In this document: piece by piece, positions 40,036-49,112 of the stretch
Numbering within the stretch: the stretch's first letter is position 1
Layout of the letters: every line of letters begins with the position of its first letter
Assembly: GCA_965247635.1 (NCBI GenBank)
Contig: CBDFHJ010000010.1
Location: forward strand, 682,001 to 746,000
Source of the DNA: CBDFHJ01 sp965247635
GTDB lineage: Bacteria > Chloroflexota > Dehalococcoidia > Lucifugimonadales > Australimonadaceae
Direction: 5' to 3'
Length of the DNA: 64,000 nucleotides
Position numbers and translations under genes: made by a program
Notes under the pieces: model-generated
Databases searched by the model: none
What the model was told of the DNA's origin: nothing
Seen by the model: only the letters and a program-made list of their open reading frames with translations

Positions 40036-40094
40036 GACTTGCTGGGGGCCGCTTACCGCCTGCCCCGACCTGTCGGTGGCGCCCCCAGACCCCT
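40036..40094 (-). repeat. palindromic repeat family A with CCGACCTGTCGG insert
   Basis: GACTTGCTGGGGGCC...GGCGCCCCCAGACCCC. The insert contains GACCTGTCGGTGGC, as in the copies at 19158 and 61509. The right edge touches the stop codon of pheT. Confidence 0.9.
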
Positions 40095-42520
40095 TAGGCC
40101 CGGAGCGAAGCGCCCGTCTCGCGCTCCAACCGCCGTACCACCGCTGTCATGGCCTCGTTGAGCTGCTCCGCGGTCAGGGTGCCCCTGTCCGATTGGAGCT
40201 CTACCCGGTAGGCCAGGGACTTCTTGCCAGGGGGCAGCGCGCCGCCGGTAAAAAGGTCGAACAGGACCGCCCTCCGGACCAGTGGGTGGTCCTCGATTAC
40301 CGCCAGCAGCTGCTCCGCCGATACCCCCTCATCCACCATCAGCGCCAGGTCCCGGTCCGCGACGGGGAAACGAGAGAAGGGACGGTAGCTGTACCGCGGC
40401 GCAGGCAGCTCTGCCAGCAGCCGTGCGAGGTCCAGCTCGAAACACGCCACCACCGGCGTGGACAGATCGAAGGTTTCCACCGTCCGCGGGTGCAGCTCGC
40501 CGATGAGGCCCACTAGCTTGCTGTTCACCATCACGCGGGCGGTCCTGCCAGGATGGAGCAGCGTGTCCGTGCCCCGTTCGAGCCGCGGGCTCATCCCCAA
40601 CCGTTCCAGAGCGGTCACCACGACGCCCTTGGCATCGTAGAAGTCCAGCGGCGCTGAGCCCTTGCTCCAAAACGACTCACTCCTTGGTCCCGCCAGCACC
40701 CCGAACACCATCTCTCGCTCTTCCGGAAGCTCTTCGGACCTTGGTGTGTACACCCGGCCCGCCTCGAAGAGCCGCAGGTTTCCAGGAGGGAGACGAAGGC
40801 CCGCGGAAAGCGTCCGTAGCACGCCGCCACGCAGCGTGGTCCGCAGGCACTCCTGCTCTTGGCTCATCGGGTTGGCCACTTGAAGGGAAGCCGACTGGGG
40901 GGCGTCGGGTGGTGTTCCTGCCTCTTCCAAGAGCCGCCAGCTGACCAGGCTATAGGAGATGATCTCTTGCATACCGGCTTCCACCAGCAGGTCCGTCACC
41001 TCCTCCCGCAAGGCACGCAGGGGTTGGGGCACCTGCTCCGGCACCTTGCCTTCCAAGGGCGTGGCCGGCACGGCGTCATAACCCACGGTCCGTGCCACCT
41101 CTTCTATGACGTCCTCCTCAATGGAGACGTCGCTGCGCCAATAGGGCGGTGTTACCACGAGCGCCTGCGAGTCGGCCAGGCCGCCGGGCTCCCGCTCCAC
41201 CTGGAACCCGAGGGATGTGAGCACCTCGGAGACCTGCGCGGTGGGGACGTCGGTCCCTAGCACCTGGCGCAGCCGCTGCTGACGAAGCGGTACGGATAGC
41301 CGTTCGGCCTTCCCCGGAAAGGCCTCCGCGATGTCGCGGTCGGCACGGCCTCCCGCCGTTGCCAGGATAAGCGCCGTCGCGCGCCGGATGGCCCGCATGG
41401 CCAGCTCCGGACTTAACCCCTTCTCGAAGCGGGTCGAGGCTTCGGACCGCAGCTTGAGCGCCTGGGCGGTACGCCGCGTATTGATCGCGTTGAACGTGGC
41501 CGATTCCAGTAGCACGTCGGTCGTGGCGTCGGTCATCTCGCTGTTCGCGCCGCCCATGACCCCCGCCAGGCCGATAGACCGCTCCGGGTCAGTGATGAGC
41601 AGCATGGGTGGCCGTAACAGACGCTCCTGCCCGTCCAACGTCGTCAACCGCTCCCCGTCCCGCGCGGGCCGCACCACGATGGTGTTCTGCCGGACAGTGG
41701 TCAAGTCAAAGGCGTGGAGTGGCTGGCCGTACTCCAGCATCACGAAGTTTGTCACGTCCACTACGTTGTTGATGGGGCGCATACCCGCCAGCGTCAGCTG
41801 CTGCTGCATCCATTGTGGCGAGGGCCCGATGCGGATCCCCCGGACCACCGTGGCCAGGTAGCGGCTGCACAGCTCTTGGTCCTCGATGCGGACGGTAACG
41901 GACCCGGCGATATCCGGCCCGTCCTCCGCGTACTCCAACGGTGGCTCGGTAACCGTCTCCCCCGACATCGCGGCCACTTCGTGGGCCACGCCCAGCACCG
42001 ACAGACAGTCCCCTCGGTTGGTCGTGACCTCCAGGTCGAGGACGTCGTCCCGGATGAGCTCCGCCAAAGGCAGGCCCACCGGCGCGCTCTCATCCAGGAC
42101 CAAGATGCCCTCATGGTCCTCGCCCAGGCCTAGCTCGCGCTCCGAGCAGACCATCCCCTCCGACACGACGCCCCGGATGGTGGCCGCGGTCAGCGTAAAG
42201 CGCTCCCCCCCGTTGTGTGGCGCTATGAGGCGGGCTCCCACGCGGGCAAAGGCGATACGCTGGCCCTCCGCGACGTTGGGTGCCCCGCACACTACCCTCG
42301 GCGACTCGCCTCCTAGGTCCACCGTGGCCAGCTGGAGCCGGTCAGCGTTCGGATGGGGCTCCACCTTGACTACTTTTCCCACCAGCACGTTGTCCCAGCC
42401 GGCGCTGGCCCCTGGCTCGTACGTCGCCTCGATGCCGGCCATGGTCAACCGGTGGGCCAGCTCCGCGGGCCGTAGCTTCAAGGGAACGTATTCGGAAAGC
42501 CAGGCCAGGGGGACCTTCAT
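40094..42520 (-). CDS. pheT: phenylalanine-tRNA ligase subunit beta
   Basis: The 808-residue beta subunit has the N-terminal MKVPLAWLSEYVPL, an EMAP-type tRNA-binding domain (about 40-150), B3/B4 editing domain, B5, a catalytic-like core and the C-terminal ferredoxin-fold anticodon-binding domain (YSYRPFSRFPVADRDLALMV). ATG 42520 with an upstream GGGAG is preferred to the start at 42577. It is separated from pheS by the MFS and GIY-YIG-like genes, whereas the two are usually adjacent. Confidence 0.96.
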   Translation of the reverse strand: MKVPLAWLSEYVPLKLRPAELAHRLTMAGIEATYEPGASAGWDNVLVGKVVKVEPHPNADRLQLATVDLGGESPRVVCGAPNVAEGQRIAFARVGARLIAPHNGGERFTLTAATIRGVVSEGMVCSERELGLGEDHEGILVLDESAPVGLPLAELIRDDVLDLEVTTNRGDCLSVLGVAHEVAAMSGETVTEPPLEYAEDGPDIAGSVTVRIEDQELCSRYLATVVRGIRIGPSPQWMQQQLTLAGMRPINNVVDVTNFVMLEYGQPLHAFDLTTVRQNTIVVRPARDGERLTTLDGQERLLRPPMLLITDPERSIGLAGVMGGANSEMTDATTDVLLESATFNAINTRRTAQALKLRSEASTRFEKGLSPELAMRAIRRATALILATAGGRADRDIAEAFPGKAERLSVPLRQQRLRQVLGTDVPTAQVSEVLTSLGFQVEREPGGLADSQALVVTPPYWRSDVSIEEDVIEEVARTVGYDAVPATPLEGKVPEQVPQPLRALREEVTDLLVEAGMQEIISYSLVSWRLLEEAGTPPDAPQSASLQVANPMSQEQECLRTTLRGGVLRTLSAGLRLPPGNLRLFEAGRVYTPRSEELPEEREMVFGVLAGPRSESFWSKGSAPLDFYDAKGVVVTALERLGMSPRLERGTDTLLHPGRTARVMVNSKLVGLIGELHPRTVETFDLSTPVVACFELDLARLLAELPAPRYSYRPFSRFPVADRDLALMVDEGVSAEQLLAVIEDHPLVRRAVLFDLFTGGALPPGKKSLAYRVELQSDRGTLTAEQLNEAMTAVVRRLERETGASLRA

Positions 42521-42659
42521 AAGAGGCGGGGACTCCCGAAATGGGGTTGGAGTGCTTGGGGACGGCGTCGCGCCCAAGTATAGCAGGCCCCGTTGCTTCC
42601 GCGCAGCCCTAGCAGACTCGTGAAAAAGGGGAGTGCAGAGGGGTGGGAGCCCCTTTGCC

Positions 42660-42850
42660 GGGAGTCTGAGAGCCTGCCCTGAGCATCGTCGAAGGGGTGT
42701 ACCTCAGCTATGAATTCTTCTCCCTTCCTGGCCAGGCCTATCCTGAGCGAAGCCGAAGGGAAGGGGGTCAGGTCCGATGAGGCTCCGCTCATCGAGACTC
42801 TCGACTAGTCGGAGGGGCTGGTCGAAAGGGTTTTTCAGCACCCTGCTAGT
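42660..42850. repeat. interspersed repeat family F region
   Basis: Segments such as GAGCATCGTCGAAGGGG, ATCCTGAGCGAAGCCGAAGG and GGGGCTGGTCGAAAGGG recur here and near 15000. Such motifs are common intergenic repeats in several environmental genomes. No gene is supported in 42521-42885. Confidence 0.55.
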
Positions 42851-42885
42851 GTGAAGGCCTATCGTCTAAAAAGGGGAGGAAGCTG

Positions 42886-44229
42886 CTACTCGATGCGCCG
42901 CAGTGGAGGGTAGGCGCCGAGCATCACGACGGCTATGGCGATGCAACCCAGGCCGAATATGATCTGGGCCGCCTGCGCACCGACGGCCGCTGCCAAGAAA
43001 CCGGCGATGGCCGCGCCCAGACCGGTCATCGCCCGGTCCAGGCTTAGCAGCCCCAGCACCCGTCCCCGCATTCCTTCGGGCGCCGCGTCCATGAGCGACG
43101 CGTTGAGCAGCGGCATGAGGCCCGTCTGACCTATGCCCAGAAGGGCAACGACCAGGAACACTAACGGCACCGAGCCGAGGTACGTGCTGCCGGAGAGAGC
43201 GACTAGGAGCAGCCCCATGACCATCAGCATCACGATCATGATGAGGCCTCTCTTCCGGGTCGGGTTTGCAGTTGCCAAAGCCAGGGCGCCGATCACACCC
43301 CCAATGCCCGTGATGGCCATCATGAACCCGAACCCTTCCTCCCCGATGTCCAGGACCTGTGTGGCGAAGAGCGGAGCGAACACCTGCATGAAAGCCATGC
43401 AGAAGGTGAAGTAGCCCAGGGCGATGATGAGCACTCCTCGGATTTTTGGGGTCTGCCAAGCGAACCGGAGCCCACTGAACAGGTCGTTGCCCATGCTCCG
43501 CACACCCTGGTAACCGCTCCGCTTGTGGTCCGGTACGTCGAGGATCGCCGTGAAGAAAAGGGCCACCGAATAGATGGCCGCGATGGTGACGAAGGCCCAC
43601 TCGATGCCGGCGAAGCCGACGATAATCCCGGCCGCTGCCGCCCCGGCGATGCGCATCACCTGCATGCTGCCGGTAGAGAGCGCCATGGCGTTGGTCACCA
43701 GGGACGCTGGTACGATCGACGGGATCATGGCCCGCCGCGCCGGCTGGTCGAAGGCCATGGCGATTGCCCGCAGAAAGGTAAAAAGGTAGATGTGCCAGAT
43801 TTCGATGCGGCCGGTCAGCAGGATCAGCGCGAAGGCGATGCTTAACCCCAGCACCACCGTCTTTGTCACCAACAACACCGTCCGCCGCTTGAAGTTGTCG
43901 GCGACGACACCGGCCACCATCCCAAAGGCTACCGACGCCACGGTGCGTAGCGCCATGACCATACCCAGCTGGACCGCGGAGCCCGTCAGCGCCAGGATCA
44001 GCAGCGGCCTTGCCACCATCTCCAGCCACAGCGCACCCGCGTGGGTGACCTGCCCCATCCACAGGTACACGAACTGCCGGTACGCCATGGAGGCGAAGGT
44101 GGTCTGCCAGGAGAAGCGCCGCCTCTCCTGGACCCCTGCCTCACGGAGAGCGACCCACTCCTCCTCCTCGGCGTCGACGCCCGGAGCATCAATGGGTGGG
44201 CCCTCTGAAGGGGGTTCTCGTGATGACAT
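42886..44229 (-). CDS. MFS transporter (EntS-like MFS_3 type)
   Basis: A 447-residue protein with an Arg/Glu-rich cytoplasmic N terminus and about twelve transmembrane helices. The loop-2 pattern GMVAGVVADNFKRRTVLLVTK and the DQPARRAMIPSIV segment match the MFS_3 group that includes enterobactin exporters. The substrate is unknown. ATG 44229 is preferred to the more upstream frame start at 44349. A TATAAT lies on the minus strand at 44271-44266 without a good -35. Its place between pheS and pheT suggests insertion. Confidence 0.85.
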   Translation of the reverse strand: MSSREPPSEGPPIDAPGVDAEEEEWVALREAGVQERRRFSWQTTFASMAYRQFVYLWMGQVTHAGALWLEMVARPLLILALTGSAVQLGMVMALRTVASVAFGMVAGVVADNFKRRTVLLVTKTVVLGLSIAFALILLTGRIEIWHIYLFTFLRAIAMAFDQPARRAMIPSIVPASLVTNAMALSTGSMQVMRIAGAAAAGIIVGFAGIEWAFVTIAAIYSVALFFTAILDVPDHKRSGYQGVRSMGNDLFSGLRFAWQTPKIRGVLIIALGYFTFCMAFMQVFAPLFATQVLDIGEEGFGFMMAITGIGGVIGALALATANPTRKRGLIMIVMLMVMGLLLVALSGSTYLGSVPLVFLVVALLGIGQTGLMPLLNASLMDAAPEGMRGRVLGLLSLDRAMTGLGAAIAGFLAAAVGAQAAQIIFGLGCIAIAVVMLGAYPPLRRIE

Positions 44230-44465
44230 GCGAATAGAGTGAGAGGGCCTGGGAACGTGCGGCCAATTATATCGGGCCGCGCTGTGCTTCGGCCACGGGG
44301 GAACCCACCAACACCTTAAAATTATGGGCCCTCTCGTATGCTTGCACACTGCGTCCGCGATAGCGGCCGGAGCGCGTTCGGGGGCGGGCTGGCGGGAATA
44401 AGTGCGTAGGTGTTTACCGGCGTTACGCCGTGTTCACTAATCCCTAGGTGGCCTTAGTGGGCCCT

Positions 44466-44882
44466 TTATCTACCTTCTGTAAACCGAGGTCTGATTGCTC
44501 CAAGTACAAAGTGCTCCGCAGAGAATCGGTCCAACTCTATTGACTCGACCTGCCCGTAGGTGAGGAATCTGACATCACAACGGGCCCTTATCCACACCTT
44601 TGCCGCGTTTTGGTTTTCGGCCTCACCGCCCGCAATCAATTGAGCGGGTAAGTTTCCAGGCTGCGAACCCATAAGATGATTCCGATAGATCCTGCTTCGC
44701 AAGCTCTGGCTCTCACCGGCTCGGAGGGGCTCGTCGCTGGAGCGGTCTGCGAACAAGTAGAGGCCGGGCTCGTCAGGAAAGCTGGCGGGAGTTGCGCTCC
44801 CCATCGGGACCCTTACACTGGATAATAAGCGGCTGACCACCTGCCTACCTATTTCAAAACGCGTCTCGTGTTTGCGATTCAT
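44466..44882 (-). CDS. GIY-YIG nuclease-like protein (degenerate motif)
   Basis: The 138-residue protein has PGLYLFADRSSDEPLRAGESQSLRSRIYRNHL, which resembles a GIY-YIG domain with GLY (40-42) and RAG (54-56) in place of GIY and YIG, then the Arg and His positions. Activity is uncertain. Base composition looks lower in G+C than its neighbours, suggesting acquisition. The ATG follows a TAGGAG site. It stands alone between pheS and the MFS gene. Confidence 0.5.
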   Translation of the reverse strand: MNRKHETRFEIGRQVVSRLLSSVRVPMGSATPASFPDEPGLYLFADRSSDEPLRAGESQSLRSRIYRNHLMGSQPGNLPAQLIAGGEAENQNAAKVWIRARCDVRFLTYGQVESIELDRFSAEHFVLGAIRPRFTEGR

Positions 44883-45004
44883 TCGACTCCTATATGATGG
44901 TCAATATCCGACTTAACCAGCCACACTGCCTTGGGTCCTAACGCGGTCACTACGCATCAGGCATAAGTGCCGCGGATAGAATCGAAAGGGCGAAGTGCCT
45001 ACGG

Positions 45005-46069
45005 CTAGGCGAACTGGCGCAAAAAGCGTACGTCGTTGCTGTAGAACAAACGGATGTCGTCGATACCGTACTTGAGCATGGCGATGCGCTCCACCCCCAT
45101 GCCAAAGGCGAAGCCGGTGTACACCTCGGGGTCATACCCGGCGGCACGCAGCACGTTGGGGTGGACCATGCCGGCGCCCATGATCTCGATCCACCCTCCG
45201 CCACGGCATACCCGGCACTCCGGGTCGTCGCCCGGGCACACGAAGCAGTCGATGGACATGTCGACGCCCGGCTCCACGAATGGGAAGTAGTCGCAGCGGA
45301 ACCGCACCTTGCGCTCCTCGCCAAACATCCGGCGCGCGAACTCGTAGAGCGTGTGGCGCAGGTTCGCGAAGCTGATCCCTTCATCCACGGCCAGCCCCTC
45401 AATCTGAAAGAACTGCGACTCGTGGGTCGCGTCGGTCGCCTCGTAGCGCCACACCTTCCCCGGCACGACCACCCGCACCGGCGGACTGGTGCTTTCCATG
45501 ATGCGGGCTTGCATGGGCGATGTATGGGCCCGCATCAGCATGGGGTATTGCCCATCCGCGCCCTGCATCGTGTCCACCCATAGCGTGTTCCACTGGTCCC
45601 GCGCCGGATGGTCCTTGGGGATGTTCAGCCGCTCAAAGTTGTAGAGGTCCCACTCCACCTCCGGCCCCTCGACGACCTGAAAGCCCATGCTTACGAAGAT
45701 ATCGCAGACCTCGCGCACCACTCGTGTGGACGGGTGGTATCGGCCGATCTCCACCGGTCGGCCGGGCAGCGTGATGTCCATTTGGTCAACGGCGAGCTCG
45801 TCGAGGGCCGCGTGCTGAAGGCTGCCGCGTCGCTCCTCCACCTGCCGTTCGAGCAGCATCTTGAGCTGGTTGGCTTGGGCGCCCACGCGTCTGCGCTCCT
45901 CCGGCGCCAGCGACGCCAACCCTCGCAGCGCCGTGGTGAGCCTGCTCCGCCGGCCCAGGTAGGCGACGCGCCACCGCTCCAGGGACTCTTCGCTGTCGAC
46001 GCTGCCCAACGTCGCTAGCGCATCGGCCTGTAGGGCTTCCAGATTGATGGGGTCAGGTCCTGTGCTCAT
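45005..46069 (-). CDS. pheS: phenylalanine-tRNA ligase subunit alpha
   Basis: The 354-residue alpha subunit holds the catalytic core: an N-terminal coiled region, motif 2 region VWRYEATDATHESQFFQIEG and motif 3 GFAFGMGVERIAMLKYG. A Cys-rich insert (CFVCPGDDPECRVCRGGG) could bind zinc. ATG 46069 with an AGGA site is preferred to the start at 46114. The expected pheT neighbour is displaced by 2.5 kb. Confidence 0.96.
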   Translation of the reverse strand: MSTGPDPINLEALQADALATLGSVDSEESLERWRVAYLGRRSRLTTALRGLASLAPEERRRVGAQANQLKMLLERQVEERRGSLQHAALDELAVDQMDITLPGRPVEIGRYHPSTRVVREVCDIFVSMGFQVVEGPEVEWDLYNFERLNIPKDHPARDQWNTLWVDTMQGADGQYPMLMRAHTSPMQARIMESTSPPVRVVVPGKVWRYEATDATHESQFFQIEGLAVDEGISFANLRHTLYEFARRMFGEERKVRFRCDYFPFVEPGVDMSIDCFVCPGDDPECRVCRGGGWIEIMGAGMVHPNVLRAAGYDPEVYTGFAFGMGVERIAMLKYGIDDIRLFYSNDVRFLRQFA

Positions 46070-46168
46070 GGGGTTTCCTGAAGGACACGCGCCACGGCCT
46101 TGGCCACGACGCACGCGATGGATTATAGCGCACCCTCAACCCTACGCTCAATCGGCAATTGCTCGACC

Positions 46169-46206
46169 AAAAGAAGGCCCCGCTCCGACGCGTCGGGGCG
46201 GGGCCT
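46169..46206 (-). terminator. Rho-independent terminator of hsp20
   Basis: On the minus strand AGGCCCCGC...GCGGGGCCT is followed by TCTTTTGG. It lies 30 nt beyond the hsp20 stop codon. Confidence 0.8.
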
Positions 46207-46235
46207 GGCCGAGGAGGGACCTGACAGGATGAAGC

Positions 46236-46706
46236 TTACTTCTTCTCGCTGTCGGCGGGACTATCGCTGTCTTCCACCTTGACGGTGAGCCGCTTCGGCG
46301 TCTTGCTCGCAAGCTTGGGGAAGGCGACCGTGAGCACGCCGTTCTTATACACGGGCTTCACCTTGTCTTGGTCCAGCGAGTCCGGTAGCCGCAGGGAGCG
46401 GTAGAACGTGCCGCTCCGCCGCTCCTGCATCAGGTAGCCACCGCTCTTGCGCTCCCGCTCCGCGCTGGTCTGGCCCCTGATGGTCAGCACGCCGTCGTCA
46501 ATAGACACGTCGATCTCCTCTGCCTTTAGGCCGGGCAAAGAGGCCTGGACCACCACTTCGTCGCCCTCCTCAACCACGTCCAAGGGGATACCCCACCCCT
46601 CGGCGTCCGGCTCGTACCAGCGAGAGGCGAAGCCTCGCCACGCCCGGTTCATAGTCGATTCCATCCGTCGCAACTCGGCCAATGGGTCCCACCGCTGCAG
46701 TACCAT
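46236..46706 (-). CDS. Hsp20/alpha-crystallin small heat shock protein
   Basis: The 156-residue chaperone holds unfolded proteins. The alpha-crystallin domain (about 40-140) includes VVQASLPGLKAEEIDVSIDDGVLTI and the YKNGVLTVAFPK segment; the N terminus has WDPLAELRRMESTMNR. The ATG has an AGGAGG site. A consensus promoter (46766-46794) and an adjacent palindrome (46800-46818) indicate tight control, probably heat-shock repression. Confidence 0.95.
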   Translation of the reverse strand: MVLQRWDPLAELRRMESTMNRAWRGFASRWYEPDAEGWGIPLDVVEEGDEVVVQASLPGLKAEEIDVSIDDGVLTIRGQTSAERERKSGGYLMQERRSGTFYRSLRLPDSLDQDKVKPVYKNGVLTVAFPKLASKTPKRLTVKVEDSDSPADSEKK

Positions 46707-46765
46707 CGTCGCACCTCCTGCATGTTTTGGGCTTTCTTTGGGGCCTGCCCTGCTGTCTAAAACCT

Positions 46766-46794
46766 AATATATAGACTTATGGGAATCGTGTCAA
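46766..46794 (-). promoter_or_regulatory. consensus sigma-70 promoter of hsp20
   Basis: On the minus strand: TTGACA (46794-46789), 17-nt spacer, TATATT (46771-46766). The leader is about 55 nt. Confidence 0.85.
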
Positions 46795-46799
46795 TAGAA

Positions 46800-46818
46800 T
46801 TGATATATATTGTATCAA
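46800..46818. promoter_or_regulatory. candidate operator TTGATA-N7-TATCAA upstream of hsp20
   Basis: TTGATATATATTGTATCAA is a perfect 6-bp inverted repeat with a 7-nt spacer, 5 nt upstream of the hsp20 -35. It is neither CIRCE nor the standard HAIR element, though its spacing is HAIR-like. Confidence 0.55.
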
Positions 46819-46873
46819 CCTAACGCACGTCCAACAGTGTGACCCCTATCGTCTCTTGGTCTGCCCGTGTCTG

Positions 46874-47172
46874 CCTGCAAGCGGTCCGGCGAGGGCTTCG
46901 ACACCCTCCGTAGCCGAGCAGCAATGGGGACACCGTAAGTGGGTGCCCTCCGAAGGAGTCCGGAGTCCTTCGGACCGACGAATCGGGGCTGGAGGAACCC
47001 CACCCCAGGGTGGTTTTACCCACCCGCCCTCCCCGGACTGCGTCCGACGGTGTGCCCTACCCAGGGGCTATGGAAGGATTTAGGATGCGGTCCGGCGAGG
47101 GCTTACGAACGCTCCGTTCAGCAACCGCGATGGGGGCACCGCATATGGGTGCAGGGGAAACCCTGCCCTGGT
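46874..47172 (+). repeat. composite repeat module (C-E-D-C) upstream of rdgB
   Basis: In order: a partial C unit (GGTCCGGCGAGGGCTTCGAC, from about 46878), palindrome E (TCCGAAGGAGTCCGGAGTCC, from 46949), D (CCCCACCCCAGGGTGG...CTCCCCGGACTGCGTCCGA, about 46998-47049), and a second C unit (about 47088-47168) ending GTGCAGGGGAAACCCTGCCC. The 46707-47186 gap contains otherwise only the hsp20 promoter. Confidence 0.75.
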
Positions 47173-47174
47173 GC

Positions 47175-47180
47175 TATCAT
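47175..47180 (+). promoter_or_regulatory. -10 element of rdgB, leaderless type
   Basis: TATCAT is followed by 6 nt and then the ATG at 47187. No ribosome binding site with correct spacing is needed if transcription starts at the A of ATG. Confidence 0.5.
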
Positions 47181-47186
47181 GGGGCC

Positions 47187-47813
47187 ATGGCACTGCCGAG
47201 GCTGCTCATCGCGACCAATAACACGCATAAGGTGGCCGAGTTTCGACGCCTACTCGACGGCGTGGGCTACGAGCTTGTGACCCCTACCCAGGTGGGCCTC
47301 ACGCTGACGGTGGTGGAGGACGGCGCTACCTTTCAGGCGAACGCCAGCCTGAAGGCTGCTGCCCATGTAGCGGCGAGCGGCCTCCCCTCGCTAGCCGACG
47401 ACTCGGGAATCGAAGTGGACGCCCTCGATGGCGGTCCAGGTGTTCGCTCGGCCCGCTACGGCGGTCCAGGCCTCTCCGATGACGACCGCGTTCGGCGGCT
47501 GCTGCACGAGACGCGCGACGTGCCGTGGGAGCGTCGCGGCTGCCGGTACGTGGCGGCGCTGGTGATTGCCTGGCCGGATGGGCGCCAAGAGGTCTTTGAG
47601 GGCACATGCCAAGGCGTGGTAGCCTTTGAGCCCGTGGGCGCCAACGGTTTCGGCTACGACCCCGTCTTCTACGTGCCTGAAGCGGGCCGAACCATGGCCG
47701 AGCTGAGCGCCGTCCAGAAGGATGTCATCAGCCACCGCGGCCTCGCCGCTCGCCAGGCGGCTCAGGTGATTCGGCGCGAGACGGCCCCATACGAGAGTAA
47801 AGTAAGACCGTGA
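47187..47813 (+). CDS. rdgB: XTP/dITP diphosphatase (RdgB/HAM1)
   Basis: The 208-residue enzyme hydrolyses non-canonical purine triphosphates. It has the N-terminal LLIATNNTHKVAEFRRLL, SLADDSGIEVDALDGGPGVRSARY, and FGYDPVFYVPE, SHRGLAARQA near the end. ATG 47187 is chosen because the upstream frame covers repeats and the predicted -10 lies 6 nt before this ATG. Its TGA overlaps the GTG of moaA by GTGA, so the two genes are coupled. Confidence 0.95.
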   Translation: MALPRLLIATNNTHKVAEFRRLLDGVGYELVTPTQVGLTLTVVEDGATFQANASLKAAAHVAASGLPSLADDSGIEVDALDGGPGVRSARYGGPGLSDDDRVRRLLHETRDVPWERRGCRYVAALVIAWPDGRQEVFEGTCQGVVAFEPVGANGFGYDPVFYVPEAGRTMAELSAVQKDVISHRGLAARQAAQVIRRETAPYESKVRP

Positions 47814-48835
47814 ATCAGACGCTACAGACCGTGCACGACACGATGGGCAGGCCAATCCGCGACCTGCGTATCTCCGTGACCGACCGGTGCAACTTCCGGT
47901 GCCCCTACTGCATGCCGGCCGAGGTGTATGGGGAGCGCTACCGCTTTCTACCCAGGGCGGCGCTGCTGACCTACGAGGAGATCACCCGCCTCACCCGGCT
48001 GTTCGTCCGGCTCGGCGTTACCAAGGTCCGCGTCACCGGGGGTGAGCCCTTGGTGCGTAGCGAGGTCGAGGTGCTCATCGCCATGCTGGCGGGAGTGGGC
48101 GGCATTGAAGACCTCACCATCACCACCAACGGCTACCTGCTGGCGGGCCACGCCCAGGCCCTGAAAGACGCCGGCCTGCACCGCGTTACCGTAAGCATGG
48201 ACAGCCTTGACCCAGACGTGTTCGCGGCCATGAACGGACGCGGCTTCGCACCCCAGCGGGCGCTGGACGGGATCGCCGCCGCCGCCGCCGTCGGCCTCCA
48301 ACCCATCAAGATCAACACCGTGGTCCAGCGGGGCGTCAACGACCAGGGTGCGGTGGACATGGCCCGCTACTTCCAGGGCACGGGCCACATCGTGCGGTTC
48401 ATCGAGTATATGGATGTGGGCAACCTCAACGGCTGGCGGCGCGACCAAGTAGTCCCCTCAGCCGAGCTGGTGGAGCGCATCAACGCCCAGCTCCCCATCC
48501 GGCCGTTGGAGCCTAGCTACCGGGGCGAAGTGGCCGAGCGGTACGCCTATGAGGACGGCTCGGGCGAGATCGGGTTCATCTCGTCGGTCACCCAGCCCTT
48601 CTGCGGCGATTGCACCCGGGTCCGCCTATCGCCGGAGGGCCAGGTGGTCACCTGCCTCTTCGCCACCACCGGCCAGGACATTCGAGGGCCCATGCGCGAC
48701 GGCGCCACGGACGAGGAGCTGCTTTCGCTCCTGACGGGCCAGTGGGGTGCCCGGACCGACCGCTACTCCGAGCTGCGCGCCTCCATGACGGGCCCCGGCC
48801 CGCGCAAGATCGAGATGTACCAGCTCGGCGGGTGA
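47810..48835 (+). CDS. moaA: GTP 3',8-cyclase MoaA
   Basis: MoaA is a radical SAM enzyme that, with MoaC, converts GTP to cyclic pyranopterin monophosphate for the molybdenum cofactor. The 341-residue protein has the radical SAM cysteines 27, 31 and 34 in CNFRCPYC, VTGGEPLVR, and a second cluster with FCGDCTRVRLSPEG...CLF, and ends MYQLGG with the essential GlyGly. The start GTG overlaps the rdgB stop. The moaC partner lies at 50204, fused to RNase HI. Confidence 0.97.
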   Translation: MNQTLQTVHDTMGRPIRDLRISVTDRCNFRCPYCMPAEVYGERYRFLPRAALLTYEEITRLTRLFVRLGVTKVRVTGGEPLVRSEVEVLIAMLAGVGGIEDLTITTNGYLLAGHAQALKDAGLHRVTVSMDSLDPDVFAAMNGRGFAPQRALDGIAAAAAVGLQPIKINTVVQRGVNDQGAVDMARYFQGTGHIVRFIEYMDVGNLNGWRRDQVVPSAELVERINAQLPIRPLEPSYRGEVAERYAYEDGSGEIGFISSVTQPFCGDCTRVRLSPEGQVVTCLFATTGQDIRGPMRDGATDEELLSLLTGQWGARTDRYSELRASMTGPGPRKIEMYQLGG

Positions 48836-48844
48836 GCCCCGACT

Positions 48845-48882
48845 CGTCGGTCCGAAGGACTCTGGACTCCTTCGGAGGGCAC
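48845..48882. repeat. repeat family E palindrome and flanking intergenic repeat
   Basis: TCGGTCCGAAGGACTCTGGA and its mirror TCCTTCGGAGGGC, the inverted form of the element at 46949. Further right (48991-49040) a CATTCCGAAGGAG...AACTGAGGAATC segment resembles another widespread intergenic repeat. Confidence 0.65.
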
Positions 48883-49112
48883 CTACCTGCGGTGTCCTGG
48901 AGGCCGTTGCTAAGCTGCCCAGTGCAAGCCCACGCCGGGGCGATAAGGACGGCGGCTAGACCAATCCGTCGTGTTGAGCCATTCGCATTGTCATTCCGAA
49001 GGAGCCCGCCTTAGGCGGACAACTGAGGAATCCCGTCCGGGGTAAGCTCCGCGAAGAAGCTCTCCGGTATGCATATCTCGACTAACTGCCGACCCTAATA
49101 GGAGCCCGGTGA

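Noticed and set aside
47700..47810. Molybdenum-cofactor riboswitch before moaA
   Set aside because: moaA starts inside the stop codon of rdgB, so there is no leader to hold one.
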